A DNA stretch of 64,000 bases from Marinicella litoralis (GCF_002591915.1 NZ_NIHB01000003.1:186001-250000); one strand, 5' to 3'; counted from the first letter of the stretch, positions 37,460-46,009 are shown. Numbers and translations: made by a program. Notes: generated by a model not told the origin, from the sequence alone.

Positions 37460-38128
37460 ATGAAAACATCATTGATATTGGTTTTAATGCTTTCAACGTG
37501 GCAGCTTTGTGCACGTGATTATGGCTTACATTTTGATGACAATGGTCAAATTATCAAGCCGGATCAAGCACTTTTGGCACAAGGGCTTGATGACGAAAAA
37601 GATGGCTTCAGAAATTCGGCTTTAAAGAATTTCAAACAATCTGCTGAATATGGTAATCACCTGGCGATGTCTTTGGTTGGGTTTTATCTGATGCAAGATA
37701 AGGACTATGTAAACTCGCTGGCCTGGTATAAATTGGTTGATTTGAGTGCCATGCCAAACAGGGCTTATATCGAAAAGTTAATACAAGATTTGGAGCTTTA
37801 CTTAAGCCCACAAGAATTAACTAAAGCCAATCAAATCAAGTCTGAATTGGCAGAAACTTATGGAAAGCATCCAACGCTACTGCGCAGAGAACAATGGAAA
37901 AACAATTTACAATTTACCGGCACTCATTTGAATGGGCACATCCCTTCATTTTTGCAAATTCAGTTAAATTCTGGTTTGGTCGTTACAGGTCAAGATGTCA
38001 AACGTCAAGTTGAGGATTTTATCTATAATTATGAGTTCAATCTGGGGTTGGGTGAAGTTACCCTTGACGATGTGGAAGTGATTGAAGCGGATGACATTGA
38101 TTCCGCCGACAATAATAACGAGCAGTGA
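37460..38128 (+). CDS. Secreted Sel1/TPR-like protein, second of a tandem pair
   Basis: The 222-residue paralog of the preceding gene has a signal peptide (LILVLMLSTWQLCA), then GLHFDDNGQIIKPDQALLAQG in the same place. The helical unit NSALKNFKQSAEYGNHLAMS and SLAWYKLVDLS align with the partner, as do the QIKSELAETYGKHPTLLRREQW block and the acidic C-terminus. The ATG has an AAGGAC ribosome binding site. Only 94 bases separate it from the first copy. Function unknown. Confidence 0.8.
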   Translation: MKTSLILVLMLSTWQLCARDYGLHFDDNGQIIKPDQALLAQGLDDEKDGFRNSALKNFKQSAEYGNHLAMSLVGFYLMQDKDYVNSLAWYKLVDLSAMPNRAYIEKLIQDLELYLSPQELTKANQIKSELAETYGKHPTLLRREQWKNNLQFTGTHLNGHIPSFLQIQLNSGLVVTGQDVKRQVEDFIYNYEFNLGLGEVTLDDVEVIEADDIDSADNNNEQ

Positions 38129-38130
38129 AT

Positions 38131-38167
38131 AAAAAAGCCCAAGCAGTTAAATACTTAGGCTTTTTTT
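38131..38167 (+). terminator. Rho-independent terminator after the tandem pair
   Basis: AAAGCCCAAG pairs with CTTAGGCTTT (one mismatch) around a ten-base loop and runs into seven T. It starts 3 bases past the stop codon of the second paralog. Confidence 0.85.
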
Positions 38168-38210
38168 GTGGCTTAAATTAAACCAAAAGTGTTACTTTGA
38201 ATTTGAACAA

Positions 38211-38684
38211 TTACGCAACGTCTTTGTTCTCTTTCACTATTTCTGGTTTCTGATCTAAGGTTTTTTGCTGGGTTCCAATGGCAATGTTTTTTGGTTTCAT
38301 TGCTTCGGGAATTTCACGTTCTAATTCAATATGCAGTAAGCCATTGTTCATGTTTGCTGCACGAACTTTTACATGGTCAGCCAATTGGAATCGCCTTTCG
38401 AATGACCGGTTGGCAATACCACGATGGATGAATTTACCTTGGACTTCACTGTCTTTTTTACCTTTAACAGTCAATGTATTTTGTTCAGAGGTAATGGTTA
38501 AATCTTCATCACTGAAGCCAGCCAATGCCAATGTAATTAAGTAGTTGTTATCATCAATACTTTCAATGTTGTATGGAGGATAACTGGGTGTTTGGTCTAT
38601 GCGATTGGCTTGGTCTAACAATTGAGCCATGCGATCGAAACCTACTGAGGTACGAAATAAAGGGGTTAAATCAAAATTCATCAT
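38211..38684 (-). CDS. Small heat shock protein (Hsp20/IbpA type)
   Basis: The 157-residue chaperone starts MMNFDLTPLFRTSVGFDRM, close to E. coli IbpA/IbpB. The alpha-crystallin domain spans about residues 40-130 with NYLITLALAGFSDEDLTI and the final NGLLHIELEREIPE. The GLLxIxL pattern is the dimer-patch signature, and the C-terminal I-A-I anchors oligomers. A second ATG (38681) is better spaced from the AGGAG site, so either may start. It holds unfolded proteins during heat stress. The 5' leader carries a likely RNA thermometer and a sigma-32-like promoter. Confidence 0.95.
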   Translation of the reverse strand: MMNFDLTPLFRTSVGFDRMAQLLDQANRIDQTPSYPPYNIESIDDNNYLITLALAGFSDEDLTITSEQNTLTVKGKKDSEVQGKFIHRGIANRSFERRFQLADHVKVRAANMNNGLLHIELEREIPEAMKPKNIAIGTQQKTLDQKPEIVKENKDVA

Positions 38685-38783
38685 ATTCTCCTATTTAAGC
38701 AATATAAAATTTAAAATGACTTGCCATTGTGTTGAAGTGGCCAAGTCGGGTTACTGACTTAATCCCGTATGCGGCGATTAAGT
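38685..38783 (-). promoter_or_regulatory. ROSE-like RNA thermometer in the hsp20 leader
   Basis: On the minus strand the leader can form three hairpins. ACTTAATC/GATTAAGT is at 38783-38757. GACTTG-GCCA/TGGC-AAGTC, with one bulged G, is at 38747-38718. A final hairpin has TTGCT (38702-38698) opposite AGGAG (38692-38688) across a five-base loop. The last pairing gives U-G, U-A, G-G, C-G and U-A, the G-G mismatch typical of ROSE thermometers, and covers the ribosome binding site. Base pairing past it reaches the ATG. Read by eye; not folded by software. Confidence 0.6.
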
Positions 38784-38789
38784 TAAAAC

Positions 38790-38819
38790 CAATGTATGTT
38801 TGCTTGTGAATATTTCAAG
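38790..38819 (-). promoter_or_regulatory. Sigma-32-like promoter of hsp20
   Basis: The minus strand has CTTGAAA (38819-38813), a perfect heat-shock -35, then 15 bases and ATACATTG (38797-38790). This keeps only part of the CCCCATNT -10. The predicted start near 38783 gives a leader of about 100 bases that begins at the first hairpin. The -35 overlaps the ubiA stop codon. Confidence 0.5.
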
Positions 38820-39702
38820 TAGAAAATGATGATTTCATAACAAAATGGCTGAAAATACCTAAAAACACCACCATACCAACCCAGTTGTTATGAATAAAGG
38901 CTTTGAAGCATTTGTTTTCATCCCGGTTTAGTATCAGTAATTGCTGGTAGACAAATAACCAAATAACAGCAATCACGGCCAAATAATAAGTCGCGGAATA
39001 TTCCAATTGATTGCCAAACAAGTACAAGGCCAAAACGGTCAGCAATTGAATGATTCCAATAATGATTCGATCTAAATCACCAAACAGGATTGCAGTGGAT
39101 TTCACCCCAATTTTTAAATCATCTTTGCGATCAATCATGGCATAAATGGTGTCATAGCTGGTGGTCCATAGGATATTGGTGACAAACAACAGCCAAGCCA
39201 CTTTTGGCACAGAGCCTGTGATTTCGGCATAAGCCATTGGAATTGAAAAAGAAAAGGCGATACCTAAGTACACTTGTGGCAAATAAGTGACTCGTTTCAT
39301 CAAAGGATAAGTGACCGCGAAAAACGCAGCTATTAAGGCATATATAATGGTTAACTGCTTCAAAAATAACAACAACACAGCTGCACTTAATAACAAGCCA
39401 AAGAACAAATACCACGCATGCCTGACGGGCAGTGTATTTTTAGCCAATGGCCGGTTTTGGGTTCGACCGACATGTCCGTCATATTTTCTGTCTGAGATGT
39501 CGTTAACCACACAGCCGGCAGCCCTCATGATGAAAACGCCTAAAGTGAAAATCAGCCAAGTGTTGAAATCCGGGTGACCATTGCTGGCAGACCACAAGGC
39601 CCACCAAGTCGGCCACAACAGCAACAAAGTTCCTATGGGGCGGTCCATCCGCATCAGCAGTAAATACGGTTTAATTATAGATAAAAATGACTTGGATATC
39701 AT
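38815..39702 (-). CDS. ubiA: 4-hydroxybenzoate polyprenyltransferase
   Basis: UbiA attaches the polyprenyl tail to 4-hydroxybenzoate in ubiquinone synthesis. The 295-residue integral membrane protein has about eight or nine helices and two Asp-rich sites. The first is NDISDRKYDGHVGRTQNRPLA near residue 65, cut here; the second is DTIYAMIDRKDDLKIGVKST near 190. The N-terminal DRPIGTLLLLWPTWWALW is a UbiA hallmark. It ends just before the hsp20 leader and starts 4 bases after the haloperoxidase gene on the same strand. Confidence 0.96.
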   Translation of the reverse strand: MISKSFLSIIKPYLLLMRMDRPIGTLLLLWPTWWALWSASNGHPDFNTWLIFTLGVFIMRAAGCVVNDISDRKYDGHVGRTQNRPLAKNTLPVRHAWYLFFGLLLSAAVLLLFLKQLTIIYALIAAFFAVTYPLMKRVTYLPQVYLGIAFSFSIPMAYAEITGSVPKVAWLLFVTNILWTTSYDTIYAMIDRKDDLKIGVKSTAILFGDLDRIIIGIIQLLTVLALYLFGNQLEYSATYYLAVIAVIWLFVYQQLLILNRDENKCFKAFIHNNWVGMVVFLGIFSHFVMKSSFST

Positions 39703-39706
39703 TGGT

Positions 39707-41656
39707 TTATCTGTTTTTCATAATTTTTTTTCTAGATAAATATAACATCCCTGAAAGCATTAAAAAGAGTACAGGAATTTGATTGATAGGTACCGCTACT
39801 GCTGGTTGTGAGCCGTTAAAATATGCCATTGCCCGATTGAATGCTTGGTGGCCAATTTCGTAGCCCATAAAACGGCCAGGAATATCATCAGCGGTTGGGT
39901 GAATGCCTCCGTATATTCTGGAGATGCTGGTTTCATCGGCGGCATCTTGGTAGGTGGCCCATTGTAAAATGACGTCAACACTGGGACCGTCTTCAAAAAC
40001 TAAAAATTCATTTTGCGGTGCTAAAAAGTCACTCATGCCACCTGGAAAATAGGCTGACCCAGTTAAAAGCGTCATGACTTCGGCGGCAGCCCTAGAAAAT
40101 ACACTGTGACCAGAAACATAACCTGCAAAGGGGGGTGAAACAAATGAGGGTCGTTGATAAGGCCACCAGTTTTCACACAAAATCCATCCGACACCAGCAG
40201 TCGTTGTATCTGGGTCAATAATATAATCGGGTCCACGCCAAGCTTTGACTGCAATTTTCCCAAGGTTTTCATTGCCAATTCCAGCCAAAAATTCATGAAT
40301 TCCGCCTGGTTGAATGGTTGCTGGTGTGATGAGCTCTATGTAACCAGGGTGAAGGTTGATGCCATTGGGGGCAAAGCTTGCGGCATTGGGATCAGAACTC
40401 TGGCCTTGATCACACATGTATCGAATGGCAGAGATTGGTCTGATGTAATCATACCAACCTTTGATGCCCCAAGCGGTAATGGCGGAGTCATGCATGGTGC
40501 CTCCAAGTGCCAGGTAAGTTTTAACCTCCCATTCTAAATCGTCCAAAATGGGTCCAACACCATTCAGTCTTTTCTCCAACAATGGGTGATCAGACACGGT
40601 ATTCAGGATAGTGAACCAATGACCTGGTGGTGTTTCTGAATCAGGACCATCTGCCCAAAACTCTGCCAAAACACGGAAATAGTCTCCAGCAGGTACCATC
40701 TGTGGTGTATAGGGTAAGCCAGTGATGGGATTTAAATCACGGCCTGTACCATTATTGGTTCCCAAGTCATTGTTGCCTCTTGAGGCAGGACTGATGTCTA
40801 TCAAAACACCATCAGCCGGATCTAAGTAACCACTGAATTCGACCACTTGTTCAAATCCTGACTTATAGTCATCATCACCGACTCCTGCAATCATTGGCGG
40901 TGCGCCAGGGTCCATATAAACGGGATAAATATCACCATCTCTTTGGTGTTCAGTGAGGTCGTTGGGTGTCAACGAAAAGGGTGTTACATGTCCCCATTCT
41001 GGGCTGAGGAAGTCGGGGTATTCTCCCAATACAATGCCTGATTGATCTTTGAAATATTCAAGGGCCAATGGTTGCCATCGATTTGGGTCCGTTATGTCTG
41101 GATTGCCATCAAAATCCGGTAACAGGGGTTCATTGATCGGTTCGTAATATTGATTGATGTAATCATTGATTTCATTAGAACCGTCATTCAGTCCCATATC
41201 AATGATGGTTTGGGCAATGCGATTTCCCACTGCCGCAGCCGTATTCCCTGAAGTGCCAGTGTCATTGGCGTCATAACCCAAACCTTGCATATGATTATTG
41301 ATGTTGGGTATTGAGGTTGGGGCACCAACTGAGGTGTTGAATCGCCATATCAATAGGCGATAAGTGGCAAAACTGATGGCTTGCTGTTGGTCACTGCTGA
41401 TGTCATCGGATGTGATTTTTTCTTGGAAGAACACCCCTTGACAATTTTCTTCATAAGCACACCACGCATCATACATGGCTGCAGAAATGTGATATAAGTT
41501 TCTGGCATGAATGGTGGGTCGAGCCTGATCTGCTCTGATTGCATCCAACAGCACGTCATTCCAGTCTCTGGCCACAGCAGCATGGCAAAAGGTATTGAAA
41601 CAAAGTGTGAGAATTAATCCCGTTAAAATTTTATTGATGTTTGATATTGATGGCAT
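39707..41656 (-). CDS. Secreted vanadium haloperoxidase-like (PAP2-fold) protein
   Basis: The 649-residue precursor has a signal peptide (ILTGLILTLCFNTFCHA). Helical repeats resemble vanadium-dependent haloperoxidases: DAIRADQARPTIHARNLYH near residue 37, cut here. The phosphate/vanadate pocket motifs are GYVSGHSVFSRAAAEV (near 510) and GGIHPTADDIPG (near 595). The Ser-Gly-His of the first and the His of the second fit the catalytic set. The last 25 residues read IPVLFLMLSGMLYLSRKK, a hydrophobic helix plus basic tail like an exosortase-type or simple membrane anchor. It may be a haloperoxidase or an acid phosphatase; sequence alone does not decide. Confidence 0.85.
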   Translation of the reverse strand: MPSISNINKILTGLILTLCFNTFCHAAVARDWNDVLLDAIRADQARPTIHARNLYHISAAMYDAWCAYEENCQGVFFQEKITSDDISSDQQQAISFATYRLLIWRFNTSVGAPTSIPNINNHMQGLGYDANDTGTSGNTAAAVGNRIAQTIIDMGLNDGSNEINDYINQYYEPINEPLLPDFDGNPDITDPNRWQPLALEYFKDQSGIVLGEYPDFLSPEWGHVTPFSLTPNDLTEHQRDGDIYPVYMDPGAPPMIAGVGDDDYKSGFEQVVEFSGYLDPADGVLIDISPASRGNNDLGTNNGTGRDLNPITGLPYTPQMVPAGDYFRVLAEFWADGPDSETPPGHWFTILNTVSDHPLLEKRLNGVGPILDDLEWEVKTYLALGGTMHDSAITAWGIKGWYDYIRPISAIRYMCDQGQSSDPNAASFAPNGINLHPGYIELITPATIQPGGIHEFLAGIGNENLGKIAVKAWRGPDYIIDPDTTTAGVGWILCENWWPYQRPSFVSPPFAGYVSGHSVFSRAAAEVMTLLTGSAYFPGGMSDFLAPQNEFLVFEDGPSVDVILQWATYQDAADETSISRIYGGIHPTADDIPGRFMGYEIGHQAFNRAMAYFNGSQPAVAVPINQIPVLFLMLSGMLYLSRKKIMKNR

Positions 41657-41799
41657 TGATGACTTGTCTTATCTCTCTGAATCATGAGATTTTAACAAAG
41701 CTCTGTCTTTATGCCCAGATGTATTGTTTAACTTATCGCTGGAAATTTGTGGTTTTCCTATTGAATCATATAGAATGGCAGTTTTTTTACCCAATAATC

Positions 41800-42261
41800 A
41801 TGTTGCACATTGCTTTGTATCAACCTGAAATTCCGCCCAACACTGGCAATATCATAAGACTTTGTGCCAACACAGGTGCTCAGTTACATTTGATTCATCC
41901 ATTGGGTTTTGATATGGAAGTGAAAGCACTCAGGCGAGCGGGTCTTGATTACCATGAATGGGCTCATGTCATCCAACATGATGATTTTGCTTCATTCATT
42001 GCCAATACTCAATTCAAGCAAATCCATGCTTTAACTACCAAAGCTCAAAAATACCATCACCAAGTAAAATTTTATGACAATGAATGTTTGTTGTTTGGTC
42101 CAGAAACCCGCGGTTTGCCAGCGGAAGTTTTACAACAAGATGTAATCAACAACATCAGAATTCCAATGAAGGCAGAAAGCCGAAGCCTCAACTTGTCAAA
42201 CACGGTAGCCATTGTGCTGTATCAGGCTTTGAATGATTTGGGTTATGTCGACTTGGTTTGA
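41800..42261 (+). CDS. trmL: tRNA (cytidine(34)-2'-O)-methyltransferase
   Basis: TrmL methylates the wobble ribose of two tRNA-Leu species. The SPOUT-family protein starts MLHIALYQPEIPPNTGNIIR at ATG 41800 and has 153 residues, close to E. coli TrmL. A longer frame from 41641 has no homology. The trefoil-knot motifs are LLFGPETRGLP (near 98) and RIPMKAESRSLNLSNTVAIVLY (near 120-140), cut here. It is divergent from the haloperoxidase gene and converges on the CAP gene with 4 bases between. Confidence 0.95.
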   Translation: MLHIALYQPEIPPNTGNIIRLCANTGAQLHLIHPLGFDMEVKALRRAGLDYHEWAHVIQHDDFASFIANTQFKQIHALTTKAQKYHHQVKFYDNECLLFGPETRGLPAEVLQQDVINNIRIPMKAESRSLNLSNTVAIVLYQALNDLGYVDLV

Positions 42262-42265
42262 TGTG

Positions 42266-42937
42266 TCAATTGATTCTCGTCCTTCTGACTTTTGCACGAT
42301 AAAGTTTGTCTTTAATTTCTTTGCCGCGTTTTCTTTTCTTATTTGAAAAGACAGGCGGTTTAACGTCAATCACTATATCTTGTTTTGCTTTGTTTTCTTT
42401 TTCATCAGCAATGATAACGACCCAGTAATACTGGTGATCAGTCGATGGTTCTTTGATGAATGCGGCACCTATTTGGTCTTGTGATTTAAAAAAATCATCT
42501 TCACCCAGCAAAAGGTTGCGGTGAGGTTCGCTGTTTATAAAATCTTCAAAGACTGCTTCTGCTGTGTGTTCCCCACCAGCCAGCGCTTCAACTTGGTTGC
42601 CAAAAGTAGGGTAAGTCTTAGGCAGTTTGAAACCATGTTTTCTGAGAAGTTGATTGGGAGTCATGTGGCCAGCATCATGCCACAAATCTTGATTATCAAT
42701 GATGATTTGAGCTTTTATTTTAGCAATCTTATTGAGCTTTTCATTGCAGTTTAATACAACCCTTTGTTGATTTTTATGTGTCTTTATCAATTGAACCAGT
42801 TTGGCTGCAGCAGTGTTATTCCCACAGGCAGTTATTCCTTTGGCATTGGCTGTGATTGAAAGTGCAACCAAGGTAAATACCATTAGAATGCATGAATTGC
42901 GTGATGCGATTTTCTTGATGGTCTTTACCAAGGTCAT
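42266..42937 (-). CDS. Secreted CAP/SCP-domain protein
   Basis: From ATG 42937 the precursor has 223 residues with a signal peptide (SCILMVFTLVALSITANA). An earlier ATG at 43033 would put 32 residues before it. Residues of about 55-180 match the CAP domain of the CRISP/PR-1 superfamily: LNKIAKIKAQIIID, HDAGHMTPNQLLRKHG, the FGNQVEALAGG loop, and FINSEPHRNLLL. They end with IGAAFI and YYWVVIIA. The C-terminus is strongly basic. The exact activity of bacterial CAP proteins is largely unknown. It is divergent from the XRE regulator gene. Confidence 0.82.
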   Translation of the reverse strand: MTLVKTIKKIASRNSCILMVFTLVALSITANAKGITACGNNTAAAKLVQLIKTHKNQQRVVLNCNEKLNKIAKIKAQIIIDNQDLWHDAGHMTPNQLLRKHGFKLPKTYPTFGNQVEALAGGEHTAEAVFEDFINSEPHRNLLLGEDDFFKSQDQIGAAFIKEPSTDHQYYWVVIIADEKENKAKQDIVIDVKPPVFSNKKRKRGKEIKDKLYRAKVRRTRIN

Positions 42938-43143
42938 TTTAATGTGTTCCACCTTTAATTTAATATTGGTGATTAATTGTGCCATTAAACCCAATGAAAA
43001 ACCAATGGCTGATTCTAGATCAGGGGTAGTCATTTCAGCATGAAGGGTTTAATCCTGCTTGTTGCATAAAGTGAGTTAAGTTCTCAGATAGTGTCTGCAA
43101 TGGAATAATTGTACTTTATAACGAAACACAACTGATTTGAGTC

Positions 43144-43149
43144 TATAAT
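43144..43149 (+). promoter_or_regulatory. Candidate -10 box for the XRE regulator
   Basis: A perfect TATAAT lies 31 bases before the ATG at 43180. No good -35 hexamer is seen at 16-18 bases upstream, so this is only a partial promoter match. Confidence 0.35.
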
Positions 43150-43179
43150 CGAGGTTAAAGTGTTATATGTTTAAACTTT

Positions 43180-43935
43180 ATGAAACAAACCGAACTGATA
43201 TTGCAAGCCATAAAAGGTTTGTTGAAGCAACATAAGCTGAATTACTCACATGTCGCAGCCCACCTGGATTTATCTGAATCCAGTGTCAAGCGTTCTTTTT
43301 CACAAGGCCAAATCAGTTTGAGCCGTCTGATTAAAATTTGTGAAATGATGGACTTGGAATTGGTGGATTTATTACAGGTGATTCAGAACCAATCATCCGA
43401 TATCATTCAACTGACTGAGAAGCAAGAAAAGTTGATGGTGTCAGATGTAAAGCTTTTATTGGTTACGGTTTGTGTTTGTAACCATTGGACTTTCAAACAA
43501 ATTCACCAGACCTACCAAATTGAAGAGGCAGAACTGGTGAATGTGTTGTTGCGTTTAGATCGAACTGATTTGATTGAACTTAAGCCTAACAATCAAATTA
43601 AATTGAAGATATCCCCGCATTTTCATTGGATAGAAAATGGTCCGATTCAAAAGTTTTTTGAACAAAACATTCAACAAGATTTTTGGCAAAGTCAATTCAT
43701 TAATCCTGGTGAAATCAGGTTGTTGGTCAATGGTATGTTAAGTAAAAAATCGAATGAATTGATGCAAAAACACATCAATAGGTTAAAACAACAATTCAGT
43801 CAATTATCGGAACAAGATAAAACTTTGAAATTAGAACAAAGACATGGAACCACCCTGGTTATTGGGATGAGGCCTTGGGAGTTAACATTGTTTGCTGACC
43901 TGCGACGTCAGCAAGACTTAAAAAAATACTCATAA
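43180..43935 (+). CDS. XRE-family helix-turn-helix regulator
   Basis: The 251-residue protein has an N-terminal XRE HTH of about residues 8-65 (YSHVAAHLDLSESSVKRSFSQ, cut here, with LSRLIKICEMMDLELVDLL). A larger C-terminal domain follows, helical and mixed, that I do not recognise. It is probably a ligand-sensing or dimerisation part. It is near a CAP-protein gene (divergent) and a decarboxylase gene (78 bases downstream, same strand). Either may be a target, which is inference from position. Confidence 0.85.
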   Translation: MKQTELILQAIKGLLKQHKLNYSHVAAHLDLSESSVKRSFSQGQISLSRLIKICEMMDLELVDLLQVIQNQSSDIIQLTEKQEKLMVSDVKLLLVTVCVCNHWTFKQIHQTYQIEEAELVNVLLRLDRTDLIELKPNNQIKLKISPHFHWIENGPIQKFFEQNIQQDFWQSQFINPGEIRLLVNGMLSKKSNELMQKHINRLKQQFSQLSEQDKTLKLEQRHGTTLVIGMRPWELTLFADLRRQQDLKKYS

Positions 43936-44013
43936 CTTTTAGTGTATTCATTACAATGTTAATCACTTTAATATTTACACCAAATCTAGCAAAAGATAAT
44001 AGAGATAAATTGG

Positions 44014-45384
44014 ATGACTGAACTTTATAAACAGGCATTTCAATATGCCACTGAATTTTTACAAAGCGCTAATGAACTGCCAATTCAAGTCAGTGAGGAT
44101 GCCCGCAGAAACTTAAAATATTTAGATGTAGACTTGCCAAAACATGGCATGGATTCTGTCAAAGTGATTGAAACAATGAATCAATGGGTCACACCTGCAA
44201 CCATGAAAATGGGGTCTCCGAGGTTTTTTGGTTTTGTGATTGGTGGTGCCTATCCTGTCAGTGTGGCTGCCAACTGGTTAGGTACGGCCTGGGATCAAAA
44301 TACGGGGTTAGAAAAAACCACGCCTGCTGTGGCCATGCTTGAAAAAGTATCCGCAAGATGGATGCTAGATTTATTGGGCTTGCCTCAACAATCTGCCACA
44401 GCATTTGTTACTGGCGCCACGGTGGCAAACTTCACTGCACTGGCAGCTGCACGGAATCAAGTTTTCACTACTGCAGGATGGGATGTTGAAGCAGACGGCT
44501 TAATTGGCGCGCCTGAATTACACATCATCATCAGTGAAGAGTCTCACCCGACGGTTTATAAATCCTTGGCCATGTTGGGTTTGGGACGAAACCGCGTAAT
44601 CAAAGTGCCTACTGATGATCAAGGCCGTATGGACATGGAACAATTTCCAGAAATTAAGGACAACACCATCATCATCACCCAGGCAGGTAACATCAATTCA
44701 GGTGCCTTTGACCCCATTGGCCAAATTTGCCAACTGGCCCATACAAAAAATGCCTGGGTCCATGTAGATGGCGCGTTTGGGCTGTGGGCAATGGCCTCAC
44801 GCAAACTCAAACATTTAGGTGCTGGTCTTGAATTGGCGGATTCATGGGCAACTGATGCACATAAGTGGCTGAATGTACCTTATGATTCAGGTTTGGCATT
44901 TGTGAAAAACGAACATGCCCTCAAAGCAGCTATGGCCATTACTGCGTCATACTTGCCAACAGAAAACGCGGGTCGCAATCCATCTGATTACACGCCAGAG
45001 TTATCCAGAAGGGCTCGTGGTATAGATGTTTATGCGGTATTGAGACATTTAGGAAGCTCAGGTGTTGAGGCATTGATTAATCGTTGCTGTGATTGTGCCA
45101 AGTATTTCGCTGATTTACTGAGAGGCGCAGAATTTGAAGTGATGAATGAAGTGGTGTTGAATCAAGTGGTGGTTTGTTTTGGTTCTGAAAAATTGAATTT
45201 AGAAATTATGGACCAAGTACAAAAAGACGGGACCTGTTGGGTCGGACAGACAATTTGGAAAGATCGGTTGGCCATGCGAATCAGTGTCTGTAACTGGCAA
45301 ACTGATTCAGCGGCTGTTGATGAAAGTTTTTCCATTATTAATAAAATTGCAAAAGCAGTGATCAGTCGTTGTACAAAAGTATAA
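44014..45384 (+). CDS. PLP-dependent group II decarboxylase-like enzyme
   Basis: The 456-residue protein is in the glutamate/aromatic amino-acid decarboxylase family. It has the substrate loop HPRF-like segment SPRFFGFVIGGAYPVSVAANW (cut here, near 67), the TGATVANFTAL cofactor region (near 130), and the HVDGAFGLWA Asp-Ala pair that contacts the PLP ring. The catalytic SWATDAHKWLNVPYDSG has Lys284. The substrate cannot be told; homologs act on aromatic amino acids, glutamate or aspartate. It follows the XRE gene but has its own GAGA-like ribosome binding region. Confidence 0.9.
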   Translation: MTELYKQAFQYATEFLQSANELPIQVSEDARRNLKYLDVDLPKHGMDSVKVIETMNQWVTPATMKMGSPRFFGFVIGGAYPVSVAANWLGTAWDQNTGLEKTTPAVAMLEKVSARWMLDLLGLPQQSATAFVTGATVANFTALAAARNQVFTTAGWDVEADGLIGAPELHIIISEESHPTVYKSLAMLGLGRNRVIKVPTDDQGRMDMEQFPEIKDNTIIITQAGNINSGAFDPIGQICQLAHTKNAWVHVDGAFGLWAMASRKLKHLGAGLELADSWATDAHKWLNVPYDSGLAFVKNEHALKAAMAITASYLPTENAGRNPSDYTPELSRRARGIDVYAVLRHLGSSGVEALINRCCDCAKYFADLLRGAEFEVMNEVVLNQVVVCFGSEKLNLEIMDQVQKDGTCWVGQTIWKDRLAMRISVCNWQTDSAAVDESFSIINKIAKAVISRCTKV

Positions 45385-45448
45385 TGACATGGAACTGGTT
45401 CACAGTTTTGTGTGTGACTTAGTTAATTATTAGTTCATGACGGTCATT

Positions 45449-45454
45449 TATAAT
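45449..45454 (+). promoter_or_regulatory. Candidate -10 box for the small secreted protein gene
   Basis: A perfect TATAAT lies 30 bases before the ATG at 45484. The -35 region (TTATTA at 45427-45432, spacing 16) matches only in part. Confidence 0.4.
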
Positions 45455-45483
45455 GGGTACATTCTTTAAATGAAAGGTGTGTT

Positions 45484-45804
45484 ATGAAAGCAATATTAAT
45501 GGGTTTGGGTTTAGTGGTATCAGGTGTATGCAGTGCACATGACGATTCGGCAGCCGTGACAATGAATGATTTGATTCATCATGAGACCATAGTTTGTGAT
45601 TCGAAGGAGGGTTGTGAGGTGATTTGTAAACAACCAGGTGATCGTTGGAACTCTTATTTGAAAACCGAAGGTAATATTGAAGTTACTTATTTTTTAACCA
45701 GTGGTGTTCGTCAATTGAAGGCTGATGTAGGTAATGGTGAATTTACCATCTTAGACACGCACCCTGAATTGCAATCGTGTCGAATTACGGGTGTAAAATC
45801 ATAA
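45484..45804 (+). CDS. Small secreted protein of unknown function
   Basis: The 106-residue precursor has a clear signal peptide (AILMGLGLVVSGVCSA, cleaved before HDDS). The mature 87 residues hold four cysteines (CDSKEGCEVIC and a C near the end) that could form two disulfides. A mixed beta pattern ends TILDTHPELQSCRITGV. I know no family. It has its own promoter-like sequence and lies between the decarboxylase gene and the Cys-rich/ycgL pair. Confidence 0.7.
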   Translation: MKAILMGLGLVVSGVCSAHDDSAAVTMNDLIHHETIVCDSKEGCEVICKQPGDRWNSYLKTEGNIEVTYFLTSGVRQLKADVGNGEFTILDTHPELQSCRITGVKS

Positions 45805-45861
45805 TCAGACCTCTGGTCATGTTAAAATTGGCGCTTGTTCATATAAATGAAGGTAGTGTTG

Positions 45862-45999
45862 ATGACTTTATGTCCATATGCCATGGTTGCTGGGTGCGAA
45901 AAATGTCCCATTCTTAAAGTTTGTCCCTTAAAAAGTGTCATTGGCAATCAGCCCAAGAAAGCGGAAAGTGACAAAAATAAAGATTCAGCTGCAGAGTAA
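45862..45999 (+). CDS. 45-residue cysteine-rich protein
   Basis: A short frame starting ATG 45862 encodes MTLCPYAMVAGCEKCPILKV and a further CPLKSVIGNQ, then a Lys/Glu-rich tail. Five cysteines in the first 21 residues include a CxxC pair (CEKC) and two CP pairs. This suggests a metal-binding or redox-active knuckle. The stop is 10 bases before ycgL, and the ycgL ribosome binding site overlaps it, so the two are one unit. Function unknown. The dense cysteine pattern and the operon place argue that it is a real gene. Confidence 0.7.
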   Translation: MTLCPYAMVAGCEKCPILKVCPLKSVIGNQPKKAESDKNKDSAAE

Positions 46000-46003
46000 G
46001 GAG
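45998..46003 (+). promoter_or_regulatory. Ribosome binding site fixing a TTG start for ycgL
   Basis: AAGGAG lies six bases before TTG 46010 and overlaps the stop codon of the Cys-rich gene. It selects this TTG over an upstream start at 45935 that runs through the previous gene. Confidence 0.8.
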
Positions 46004-46009
46004 TTTGTT

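Noticed and set aside
38757-38783. Inverted repeat taken first as a ubiA terminator
   Set aside because: It has no T tract on the minus strand; it fits better as the first hairpin of the hsp20 leader.
41641-41799. N-terminal extension of trmL
   Set aside because: The added 53 residues overlap the divergent haloperoxidase start and have no counterpart in known TrmL.
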